Source: Gemmobacter sp. | GTDB lineage: Bacteria > Pseudomonadota > Alphaproteobacteria > Rhodobacterales > Rhodobacteraceae | DNA length: 5,927 nt | Direction of reading: 5' to 3' | NCBI GenBank assembly: GCA_030656535.1 | Contig: JAUSPL010000066.1 | Span: forward strand, 1 to 5,927 | Shown: positions 1 to 5,530 of the stretch, piece by piece | How the letters are laid out: the number at the start of each line of letters is the position of its first letter | How positions within the stretch are numbered: position 1 is the stretch's first letter | Notes under the pieces: model-generated | What the model was told of the DNA's origin: nothing | The model's input: only the letters and a program-made list of their open reading frames with translations | Databases searched by the model: none | Made by a program: the position numbers and the translations under genes

Positions 1-141
1 CGGGACTGGTTCAAGGCGCTTTATGAGGTGTTGATGGGGGCATCGGAAGGGCCACGCTTTGGCGGTTTCATCGCGCTCTATGGGGTCCAAGAAAGCATCG
101 AGTTGATCGAGAAAGGCCTGGCCGGCGAATTCGTCGTCTGA
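1..141 (+). CDS. lysS: Lysyl-tRNA synthetase, class I, C-terminal end (5'-truncated by the window)
   Basis: The frame is open from base 1 and ends at TGA 139-141, giving the last 46 residues, which begin RDWFKALYEVLMG and end AGEFVV. The segment with WFKALYEVL, GPRFGGFIALYG and a final IEKGLAGEF helix matches the C-terminus I know for class I (archaeal-type) LysRS of alphaproteobacteria. That enzyme charges tRNA-Lys with lysine in the cytoplasm using ATP. Class I LysRS has a Rossmann-type catalytic core and is unrelated to the class II LysRS of most bacteria. The catalytic HIGH and KMSKS motifs lie upstream of the window, so the identification rests on this tail alone. The gene is also called lysK in some genomes. 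A strong hairpin follows 11 bp after the stop codon. Confidence 0.8.
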   Translation, partial: RDWFKALYEVLMGASEGPRFGGFIALYGVQESIELIEKGLAGEFVV

Positions 142-152
142 GTCATGCAATT

Positions 153-181
153 TGGCGCGGACGGGTGATCCGTCCGCGCCA
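153..181 (+). terminator. Perfect 12-bp hairpin after lysS, probable transcription terminator without a U-tract
   Basis: TGGCGCGGACGG at 153-164 and CCGTCCGCGCCA at 170-181 are exact reverse complements around the 5-nt loop GTGAT. The stem is very GC-rich and starts 11 bp after the lysS stop. No T-run follows (GTCCTGCGTA), so it is not a textbook intrinsic terminator. It could end transcription inefficiently, or act as a 3'-end stabiliser for lysS mRNA. The next gene starts 36 bp further on with its own strong ribosome binding site. Confidence 0.6.
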
Positions 182-217
182 GTCCTGCGTATGTCATGAA
201 CATGCAGGAGGAACGGA

Positions 218-622
218 ATGAAACGATATCTGTTCGGTTGCACCCTTGCGCTGGCTGTCCTGGCTGGTCCGGTGGTGGCGCAGGAGACTGCGATTCAAGG
301 GGTCATATCTGGTCAGGTCACGGCATTTCTGGCCGACGATTATACCCGGGCTTTCGACTATGCATCTCCGACCATCAAGAACATGTTCGGCACGGCCGAA
401 CGTTTCGGACAGATGGTGCAGCAGGGCTATCCCATGGTCCACCGCCCCAAAGACATGAAGTTTCTTGAGTTGCGGGATGTGTCAGGGCGTCTTTGGCAAA
501 AGGTCATGGTGACAGACGCCGCTGGTGCCTTGCACTTCCTGGATTACCAGATGATCGAAACTGCGGACGGCTGGCAAATCAATGCTGTCCAGTTGTTGGC
601 GGCCCCTCAGGTCGGCGCCTGA
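218..622 (+). CDS. Small exported DUF4864-like protein of unknown function
   Basis: The 134-residue protein begins with a clear Sec signal peptide: K2 R3, then a hydrophobic stretch LFGCTLALAVLAGPVVA, with likely cleavage after A21 (V-V-A before QETA). The mature part, about 113 residues, is probably periplasmic. It contains IQGVISGQVTAFLADDYTRA, FDYASPTIKNMFGT, MVQQGYPMV and, near the C-terminus, DGWQINAVQLL. This pattern matches the DUF4864 family as I remember it in Rhodobacterales; the family has no established biochemical role that I know. The alpha+beta layout with a final W-x-I-x-x-V strand resembles small SnoaL/NTF2-like folds, which is inference only. AGGAGGA at 206-212 lies 5 nt before the ATG and fixes the start. 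It follows lysS after a hairpin, so it may be transcribed by read-through or from a promoter I could not place. Confidence 0.75.
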   Translation: MKRYLFGCTLALAVLAGPVVAQETAIQGVISGQVTAFLADDYTRAFDYASPTIKNMFGTAERFGQMVQQGYPMVHRPKDMKFLELRDVSGRLWQKVMVTDAAGALHFLDYQMIETADGWQINAVQLLAAPQVGA

Positions 623-660
623 CCTTTGGATTTTCGGGTTTTCCTGATTGAATATAGCCG

Positions 661-701
661 AAAGGAAAGCGCGTGGGTCAGATATTCAGGGCTTTCGCTT
701 T
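661..701 (+). other. Imperfect stem-loop downstream of the DUF4864-like gene
   Basis: AAAGGAAAGC (661-670) can pair with GCTTTCGCTTT (691-701) with one bulged base, leaving a loop of about 20 nt. It lies 39 bp after the stop codon. No T-run follows, so a terminator role is weak. It may simply be a chance structure. Confidence 0.2.
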
Positions 702-721
702 GCCCATCTGCGTACGCTGCT

Positions 722-737
722 GTTAATCGTCATTAAC
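722..737 (+). promoter_or_regulatory. GTTAAT-N4-ATTAAC dyad, possible CtrA-type site
   Basis: GTTAAT (722-727) and ATTAAC (732-737) form a perfect inverted repeat around CGTC. Read as direct half-sites it is TTAA-N6-TTAAC. The established alphaproteobacterial CtrA consensus is TTAA-N7-TTAAC, so the spacing is one base short. A further TTAC-type element follows at about 747-752 (CTGTTACCCC). The dyad lies about 157 bp upstream of the beta-helix gene, in a gap without coding signal. Regulation of that gene from here is inferred. Confidence 0.35.
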
Positions 738-824
738 CCTTCCCTGTTACCCCTGTTGGCGTCAGGGCGGATCGTCCGGCAAGTCCCCGAATGAGATATC
801 GGAGATGTGGCGCACGGTCCTTGC

Positions 825-851
825 CAAAGGCCTTTGCGTTGGCCGGCCAAC
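825..851 (+). promoter_or_regulatory. Two adjacent perfect palindromes upstream of the beta-helix gene
   Basis: CAAAGGCCTTTG (825-836, 12 bp) and GTTGGCCGGCCAAC (838-851, 14 bp) are both exact palindromes, one base apart. TTTGCG occurs at 833-838 and again at 854-859, flanking the second palindrome at a 21-bp period. The pair ends 42 bp before the ATG at 894, where an operator or a 5'-UTR element would be expected. As RNA, the absence of loop bases would weaken local hairpins, so DNA binding by a dimeric protein is the more natural reading. No specific regulator can be named. Confidence 0.4.
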
Positions 852-893
852 CGTTTGCGGGGCGCGACAGGAACGGCACGAAGGGGTGACGCG

Positions 894-3185
894 ATGAACA
901 AGGCAATTACGGACGGGCTGGTGCTGATGCCACCACCGTTTTCGGCGGGGCTGTCTGTCTGGTCCAGCGGGGACGGGGTGCCCGGTTCCCCCACCTATCA
1001 GGGCGCTGCGAACGCAGCCTATGTCCCCGCCGATCAGGATTTCGGCGGCTGTCTTGAGTTGCAAAAGACAGCAAACACCCAAAAGCTGCGCTATATGGGG
1101 CAAACTCCGTATCGCCCAGGCATGTATTTGCGCGTGACCGTGCGGATCAAGGCGCTGTCGGGCAACCTGCCATCTGTTCGCATCGCGGGCTTTCCGGCAA
1201 CGGCAGGCGGTTCGGGTGTGTCGGGCGTGCCGGTGACCGGCCCAGAGGTTGCCCTGACGGCCTACGGTCAGGTCATCACTGTCCAGGCGATTATCGGATC
1301 GGGCACCCGCGCCGGGGTCAATCTGGTCTGGGGCATGAATCCGGCCTATGCCCATATCGGGCTGGACCTGACCGGTGCGAATGGCGGTGTGCTGCGCATC
1401 GACGACATTGTCATCGAGGACATCACCGAGGCTTTTCATCGCGACTTGATGGATTGGATCGACGTTCGGGACTATGGCGCGAAAGGCAACGGGGTTACCG
1501 ACGACTCGGCGGCCTTTGCGGCGGCAGAGGCCGCGGCGGCGGGCCGGACGATTCTGGTGTCGGCGGGGGTTTACCGGATCACCACGAACCTGACCCTGAA
1601 TTCCTATGTGCGGTTTGAAGGCACCCTGTCGATGCCGGAAAACGCGCGTCTCGCATTGACGCGAAACTATGATCTGGACACCTATGCAAAAGCGTTCGGT
1701 GATGAAAACCTGGGCTTTCGCAAGGCGGTGCAGGTCCTGTTCCACTTTACCGACCACGTGACGCTGGACCTGAACGGGCGCCGGGTCGAGCTGACTGCCC
1801 CCCTGGATGTTGCCGCACTGGCGGCCGCTGCGGGCAGCAGCTATACCCAGCGGCGGTTGATTTCCAACGGGCAGTTGGCGGCGGTGGCCGGGGCTGAGTG
1901 GAATACCACCACGGTCACGTCTCAGGCGACCTACTCCACGGGCCTGCCCTATGTGTTGTCCAACGTGGCCAACATCGCAAACATTGCCATCGGGTCTCTG
2001 GTCACGGGCACCGGGGTTGCGCGGGAAACCTATGTCTTGTCCAAGAACGTCGGTGCAGGCACGCTTGAGTTGAGCTTGCCACCCGGGGCTACCGCTGGAA
2101 CCCGGACCTATACCTTTACCCGGTTCCGCTACATGCTGGATTACAGTGGGTTTGGTCGGTTGGACCGGATGGAATTGACCGACATCGAGTTCCTGTGCGA
2201 AGGCATTTGCAGTGCGATCATGCTGCCGCCTTCGGGGATTACCTTCCGAGTCCATGGGTGCGTGTTCACCAGACCCAAGGACCGCGCCATCAGTTCGATC
2301 GGTACCGGCTGTCAGGGCATGCTGATCGACGAATGTCAGTTCCTGTCGAACGAACAGCCGCTGAACGTGCAAGATCGCACCTCGGTTTGTATGAACATCA
2401 ACGCCAATGATGCGAAGATCCGCGACAACCGTATCGTTCGGTTCAAACATTTCGCGGTGGTTCACGGCTCGGGCCACATGTTTATCGCCAACCACTTTTT
2501 CCAGGGCGACAGCCAGAATCCGGGCGTACGTCAAGCCGGGCTGGTGTTCACCGGGATCAACGTGAAATCGGTGGTGTCGGGCAACTATATCGACAACTGC
2601 TTTGTCGAGATGACCAACGAACGCGAGCCCGACCCCAACTGGAACAACCAGTTTTCCTTTGGAGGGGTGTCGATCACCGGCAACATCTTTACCACCATCG
2701 GCGCGGTGCCGGGCTTTGCCTGGCTCGTGATCACGCCCTATGGGTCGGGCCACTATATCCAGGGTCTGTCTGTCACCGGAAACACGTTCCGCACAGCCAA
2801 TGGCAGCATCACCCGTGCGGAAAAGGTCGACACCTCATATGCCGATCTGGACTACAGTCGGTTCCGCAATATCACGGTGCACGGCAACAACTATAACGGG
2901 GTGTCGCAGACGATGTACAACCCGGTCATCGTGTCGCATCAGCAAAACACCGGCGCAACCAGTTGGCCGATTGATGGTGCTTCTTTTCTGCCATTTGGGG
3001 GGTGGGCAAGGGTTGTCACTTCGGTCGTTGCCGAAGGCGCGATCAGCGCGGAGGGAACCACGCGCTACGACATGCCCTATGTGCAGACAGAGCAGGGGGC
3101 GACCAGAAAACTGGTCCATCTGCGCTGGCCGGTTGCGGTATCGGGCAAAGTCAATGTCACGATCCGGGTTGATAACCCGGTCTGA
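894..3185 (+). CDS. Right-handed beta-helix protein, pectate-lyase-3 / GH28-related, without signal peptide
   Basis: The 763-residue protein has four visible parts. (a) Residues ~15-180 are a beta-rich region ending LRIDDIVIEDI (about 168-177), resembling a carbohydrate-binding beta-sandwich. (b) DVRDYGAKGNGVTDDSAAF (about 190-208) is the classic entry motif of Pectate_lyase_3 beta-helices, as in tailspikes and polysaccharide lyases. (c) A beta-helix to about 690 shows recurring xGN/DN turns at N512, N533, N564, N597, N630 and N665, with an insertion at about 335-411. (d) Residues ~694-763 form a small C-terminal beta domain. There is no signal peptide or membrane segment at the N-terminus (MNKAITDGLVLMPPPFSAG). 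Catalytic residues cannot be assigned. Homologues, as I recall, occur widely in Rhodobacterales as 'GH28-related protein'. AAGGGGTGA at 881-889, 4 nt before the ATG, supports this start; the in-frame GTG at 807 lacks such a site. Possible roles are polysaccharide processing or a phage/GTA-type spike. Confidence 0.75.
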   Translation: MNKAITDGLVLMPPPFSAGLSVWSSGDGVPGSPTYQGAANAAYVPADQDFGGCLELQKTANTQKLRYMGQTPYRPGMYLRVTVRIKALSGNLPSVRIAGFPATAGGSGVSGVPVTGPEVALTAYGQVITVQAIIGSGTRAGVNLVWGMNPAYAHIGLDLTGANGGVLRIDDIVIEDITEAFHRDLMDWIDVRDYGAKGNGVTDDSAAFAAAEAAAAGRTILVSAGVYRITTNLTLNSYVRFEGTLSMPENARLALTRNYDLDTYAKAFGDENLGFRKAVQVLFHFTDHVTLDLNGRRVELTAPLDVAALAAAAGSSYTQRRLISNGQLAAVAGAEWNTTTVTSQATYSTGLPYVLSNVANIANIAIGSLVTGTGVARETYVLSKNVGAGTLELSLPPGATAGTRTYTFTRFRYMLDYSGFGRLDRMELTDIEFLCEGICSAIMLPPSGITFRVHGCVFTRPKDRAISSIGTGCQGMLIDECQFLSNEQPLNVQDRTSVCMNINANDAKIRDNRIVRFKHFAVVHGSGHMFIANHFFQGDSQNPGVRQAGLVFTGINVKSVVSGNYIDNCFVEMTNEREPDPNWNNQFSFGGVSITGNIFTTIGAVPGFAWLVITPYGSGHYIQGLSVTGNTFRTANGSITRAEKVDTSYADLDYSRFRNITVHGNNYNGVSQTMYNPVIVSHQQNTGATSWPIDGASFLPFGGWARVVTSVVAEGAISAEGTTRYDMPYVQTEQGATRKLVHLRWPVAVSGKVNVTIRVDNPV

Positions 3186-3214
3186 CCCTTTTCAGGATAG
3201 ACGGTTGGCGACGG

Positions 3215-3240
3215 GCCGGGCACATCTGTGCCCGGCTTTT
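3215..3240 (+). terminator. Intrinsic terminator after the beta-helix gene
   Basis: GCCGGGCACA (3215-3224) and TGTGCCCGGC (3227-3236) are exact reverse complements. In RNA the inner bases open to a small loop, leaving about 8 bp of very GC-rich stem. TTTT follows at 3237-3240. It lies 29 bp after the stop codon. It separates the beta-helix gene from the downstream permease gene. Confidence 0.8.
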
Positions 3241-3486
3241 CGCATGATGATTACCGCTGCGGGCCATCCCAGCTGAGTTCTGGGCCATTTTGCACTTCGA
3301 GCTGGTGTGGTGGCTGATTGGCGCGGGTTTCTGGTGCCGATCGGTCGTCGGAGACCTTTGGCAGATTGTGCGTGGGACGGTATGCGACCTTGACCTTGCG
3401 CTGACCGAGGCGTCAAGTCGCCGAACCCCTTCTTGTCGATGATCAGACCCATGCAGAACGCAAAGCCGACCCTATCGGACGAATTC
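3241..3486 (+). other. Gene-free gap upstream of the SulP gene
   Basis: I see no convincing coding sequence here on either strand; a long minus-strand frame covering it is mostly the shadow of the permease gene and matches no family. The features are GGGCCAT repeated at about 3261 and 3282 around a short CCCAG/CTGGG dyad, and the CTTGAC/GTCAAG repeat described separately. The gap probably holds the promoter and 5'-UTR of the SulP gene. Confidence 0.4.
3389..3418 (+). promoter_or_regulatory. Candidate promoter/operator for the SulP gene
   Basis: CTTGAC (3389-3394) and GTCAAG (3412-3417) are an inverted repeat separated by 17 nt, each flanked by CGA/TCG. The left arm overlaps TTGACC (3390-3395), a good -35-like hexamer. 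The hexamer 17 bp downstream, TCAAGT, is a poor -10 (3 of 6 matches to TATAAT). The position fits transcription starting near 3425, giving a UTR of about 60 nt to the ATG at 3487. The weak -10 keeps confidence low. Confidence 0.22.
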
Positions 3487-5100
3487 ATGCCCAAGTTTGT
3501 CACGGTGCTGCGTGAGGGGTACCGGCCTGCCGATCTGCGGGCGGATGCCATGGCCGGGCTGACTGTGGCCATCGTGGCGTTGCCCTTGTCGATGGCGATC
3601 GCCATCGCATCCGGAGTAGGGCCGGAACGAGGGTTGTTCACCGCCATTGTCGGCGGGTTTCTGGTGTCGCTTTTGTCGGGATCCCGGTTTCAGATCGGCG
3701 GTCCGGCCGGGGCGTTTATCGTGCTGGTGTCGTCTTGTCTGATGCAGCTTGGCATTGAGGGGCTGATCCTTGCCACCTTCATCTCGGGGTTCTTGCTGGT
3801 CGCTGTGGGGGCGCTGCGGCTTGGGACCTATATCAAGTTCATTCCGTACCCTGTGACCGTCGGTTTCACGGCCGGGATTGCCGTGATTATCCTTGTCAGC
3901 CAGATGCGCGACTTCTTTGGCCTGACATTGACTGGTGCAGAGCCATCGGAAATCTTGCCAAAGATCGAGGCGTTGTGGGCCGCTCGGACGGGGGTCACAT
4001 GGACGGCGCTCGGGCTTTCATTGAGCACGGTTGTGGTTATTCAGGGGCTCAAGCGGCTGCGTCCGCGCTGGCCCGGCATGCTGATCGCCGTCTCGCTGGC
4101 AGCCGTTGCCGCAGCGGCCGGGTTGGGGGTGGAAACCATCGGGTCGCGCTTTGGCGAATTGCCCCGCATCCTGCCCGCCCCCGCATTACCGTCGCTGGAC
4201 AGTGCGCTGGTGCTGGCTGCGCTGCCGTATGCGGTCAGCTTTGCCCTTTTGGGGGCGATTGAATCGCTGCTGTCTGCGGTGGTCGCAGACGGGATGAGCG
4301 GGCGGCGTCACAGGTCCAACGCCGAGCTGATCGCGCAAGGGGTAGCAAACGTCGGATCCGCGATTTTTGGCGGTTTCTGCGTCACCGGGACCATTGCCCG
4401 AACAGCGACCAACGTGCGGGCGGGATCGCACGGGCCGGTTTCCGGTATGCTGCACGCAGTGTTCTTGCTGGGTTTCATGATGATTGCTGCGCCGTTGGCG
4501 GCCTGGATTCCGCTGGCGGCGCTGGCCGGGGTTCTGGTTGTCGTCGCGTGGAACATGTTCGAAAAGCAAGAGTTCTGGTCCTTGCTTCGCGCAAGCCGTG
4601 CTGATGCCGCAGTGGTGCTGGTGACGTTCTTGCTGGTGGTGTTTCGCGATCTGACCGAAGGAATCATCGCCGGGACCGCCCTTGGCGGCGCGGTGTTCAT
4701 CCGCCGGATGTCGGAAACGGCCCGTGTCGAGCAGGATGGGGCGGAGACCACTTATGACCGCGCCGACCAGGACCACGACGTTGTGGTGTACCGGCTGCGG
4801 GGGGCCTACTTCTTTGGGGCAGCGGCATCGCTGGGGTCTGTTCTGGACCGAATTGCAGAGCGCCCTCGTGCCCTGATTGTTGATTTCTCGGATGTTCCGT
4901 TCATCGACAGCACCGGGGCGCGGTCCTTTGATCTGTTGGCGCGCAAACTGGACCGTGCCGGGGGAAAGCTGGTCATTGCCGGGGCGTCGCCCGAGGTGCG
5001 CAAGATGCTGTTGGGGCAGGGCGCGCGCGAGCCACATGTGGCCTACCGTGGCACCGTCCAAGACGCCCTGCAGGACTTTCGCCTGACCAAAGTTGCCTGA
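3487..5100 (+). CDS. SulP-family inorganic/organic anion permease with C-terminal STAS domain
   Basis: The 537-residue inner-membrane protein has the SulP layout. Residues ~20-405 are the hydrophobic Sulfate_transp domain with many helices, including GLTVAIVALPLSMAIAIASG in the first, QIGGPAGAFIVLV at 69-81, KFIPYPVTVGFTAG, and VTGTIARTATNVRAG at 299-313. A STAS domain (~431-530) carries the signature DVPFIDSTGARSF, with D474-S475-T476-G477 at the loop that is phosphorylated in anti-sigma antagonists. Family members carry sulfate, bicarbonate or C4-dicarboxylates (E. coli DauA/YchM); the xTGxIARTATNVRAG motif looks DauA/SulP-like, but the substrate cannot be read from sequence. Start choice: ATG 3487 (MPKFVTVLREGY) has a weak GGA 6 nt upstream and fits the usual family N-terminus. 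ATG 3439, ATG 3451 and TTG 3433 are in frame but have no Shine-Dalgarno, and the stretch to 3487 uses the rare codons AGA and CTA. No sulfur genes are adjacent. Confidence 0.85.
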   Translation: MPKFVTVLREGYRPADLRADAMAGLTVAIVALPLSMAIAIASGVGPERGLFTAIVGGFLVSLLSGSRFQIGGPAGAFIVLVSSCLMQLGIEGLILATFISGFLLVAVGALRLGTYIKFIPYPVTVGFTAGIAVIILVSQMRDFFGLTLTGAEPSEILPKIEALWAARTGVTWTALGLSLSTVVVIQGLKRLRPRWPGMLIAVSLAAVAAAAGLGVETIGSRFGELPRILPAPALPSLDSALVLAALPYAVSFALLGAIESLLSAVVADGMSGRRHRSNAELIAQGVANVGSAIFGGFCVTGTIARTATNVRAGSHGPVSGMLHAVFLLGFMMIAAPLAAWIPLAALAGVLVVVAWNMFEKQEFWSLLRASRADAAVVLVTFLLVVFRDLTEGIIAGTALGGAVFIRRMSETARVEQDGAETTYDRADQDHDVVVYRLRGAYFFGAAASLGSVLDRIAERPRALIVDFSDVPFIDSTGARSFDLLARKLDRAGGKLVIAGASPEVRKMLLGQGAREPHVAYRGTVQDALQDFRLTKVA

Positions 5101-5303
5101 CACTCGAATCCAGGGGCTGAAACATGTCCAAGGGTGATTCGTTTTTGGCGCGAATCGGCGACGAAAGAATATGTCCCTGTGACGTTGCGTCCGCGCAATT
5201 CCTGCAATGGTCGCTTTGTCGCAGGGGCCGGATATCGCCCGGACTTGGCCGAGCATCAGAAAACTGTAACTTGAACTGGTCGCGTTCACGGTCCGGTGAT
5301 CTG

Positions 5304-5321
5304 GCAAAAGCTTGATTTTGC
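5304..5321 (+). promoter_or_regulatory. GCAAAA-N6-TTTTGC inverted repeat, possible operator
   Basis: GCAAAA (5304-5309) and TTTTGC (5316-5321) are perfect reverse complements around GCTTGA. GCAAA/TTTGC half-sites resemble the TTTGCAAA elements bound by short-chain fatty acyl-CoA regulators (RamB/PccR family), which control acetate and propionate genes. The spacing here (N8 between GCAAA and TTTGC) differs from the published N4 arrangement, so the link is only suggestive. Confidence 0.3.
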
Positions 5322-5325
5322 TTGT

Positions 5326-5344
5326 CTTGTTTATGCCTTGTTTA
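5326..5344 (+). repeat. Tandem CTTGTTTA repeats at an 11-bp period
   Basis: CTTGTTTA occurs at 5326-5333 and again at 5337-5344, separated by TGC, so the copies sit on the same face of the helix one turn apart. They directly follow the GCAAAA/TTTTGC dyad. Such phased direct repeats are typical of activator-binding sites. The regulator is unknown. Confidence 0.4.
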
Positions 5345-5371
5345 CAGATATTTTCAGTAATCATGCCATAA

Positions 5372-5430
5372 TCGTCAATTAATTTACAAAAAAATCCTTT
5401 GTTAAAAAACAGTTACGCGAAAATTGACGA
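5372..5430 (+). repeat. 9-bp inverted repeat TCGTCAATT / AATTGACGA enclosing an AT-rich core
   Basis: TCGTCAATT (5372-5380) is the exact reverse complement of AATTGACGA (5422-5430), with 41 nt between. Inside lies a second, imperfect dyad, TTTACAAA (about 5383-5390) against TTTGTTAA (5398-5405). The right arm falls in the spacer of the candidate acs promoter. The spacing suits two bound protein dimers with looping, or a large cruciform or RNA stem; which one cannot be decided from sequence. Confidence 0.4.
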
Positions 5431-5442
5431 ATACGTTACAAT
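5413..5442 (+). promoter_or_regulatory. Candidate sigma-70-type promoter for acs
   Basis: TACAAT at 5437-5442 matches the -10 consensus at 5 of 6 positions. TTACGC at 5413-5418, 18 bp upstream, is a weak -35, which suggests dependence on an activator bound to the upstream repeats. Transcription would begin near 5449 and give a leader of about 85 nt. This is the best hexamer pair I found in the AT-rich island, but other starts are possible. Confidence 0.3.
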
Positions 5443-5522
5443 GACACCAAGGGATGGAGTGGCGATTGGGTGGGCGATCCCCCCGAGGGTCATGTGCGCA
5501 GCTCAGGTGCCGCGCCAGTACG

Positions 5523-5530
5523 AAGGAGGA
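5523..5530 (+). promoter_or_regulatory. Strong ribosome binding site fixing the acs start
   Basis: AAGGAGGA is a near-perfect anti-Shine-Dalgarno match, 4 nt before ATG 5535. It is the strongest such site in the window and makes the start of acs unambiguous. Confidence 0.85.

Noticed and set aside
218..241. Lipobox-like LFGC in the DUF4864-like protein
   Set aside because: The cysteine is at position 8, too early for a lipoprotein signal peptide, and F at that place is unusual. A standard cleavage site after A21 explains the sequence better.
807..893. Upstream GTG start extending the beta-helix protein by 29 residues
   Set aside because: No Shine-Dalgarno there. The added residues are Arg/Pro-rich and cross the palindromes, while ATG 894 has a good ribosome binding site.
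762..2753. Long minus-strand open frame (663 codons)
   Set aside because: It is the antisense shadow of the beta-helix gene. Its product is low-complexity Arg/His/Gly/Pro-rich text with no recognisable domain, while the + strand encodes a coherent family.
3192..3647. Minus-strand 151-codon frame spanning the sulP upstream gap
   Set aside because: Half of it is the shadow of sulP and the rest matches nothing. It also crosses the intrinsic terminator.
5124..5315. 63-codon frame between sulP and acs
   Set aside because: Atypical codons, weak ribosome binding site, no family resemblance, and it runs into the AT-rich regulatory island.
5302..5323. Sigma-54 promoter (TGGCA...TTGC)
   Set aside because: The distance between the GG and GC elements is several bases too long for the fixed -24/-12 spacing.
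4186..5364. Minus-strand open frame (392 codons) over the sulP 3' half
   Set aside because: Antisense shadow in high-GC DNA. The opposite strand encodes clear SulP and STAS motifs throughout.
5469..5495. G/C runs in the acs leader as a possible hairpin or riboswitch
   Set aside because: Only short, imperfect GGG/CCC pairing is possible and no known riboswitch pattern is visible.
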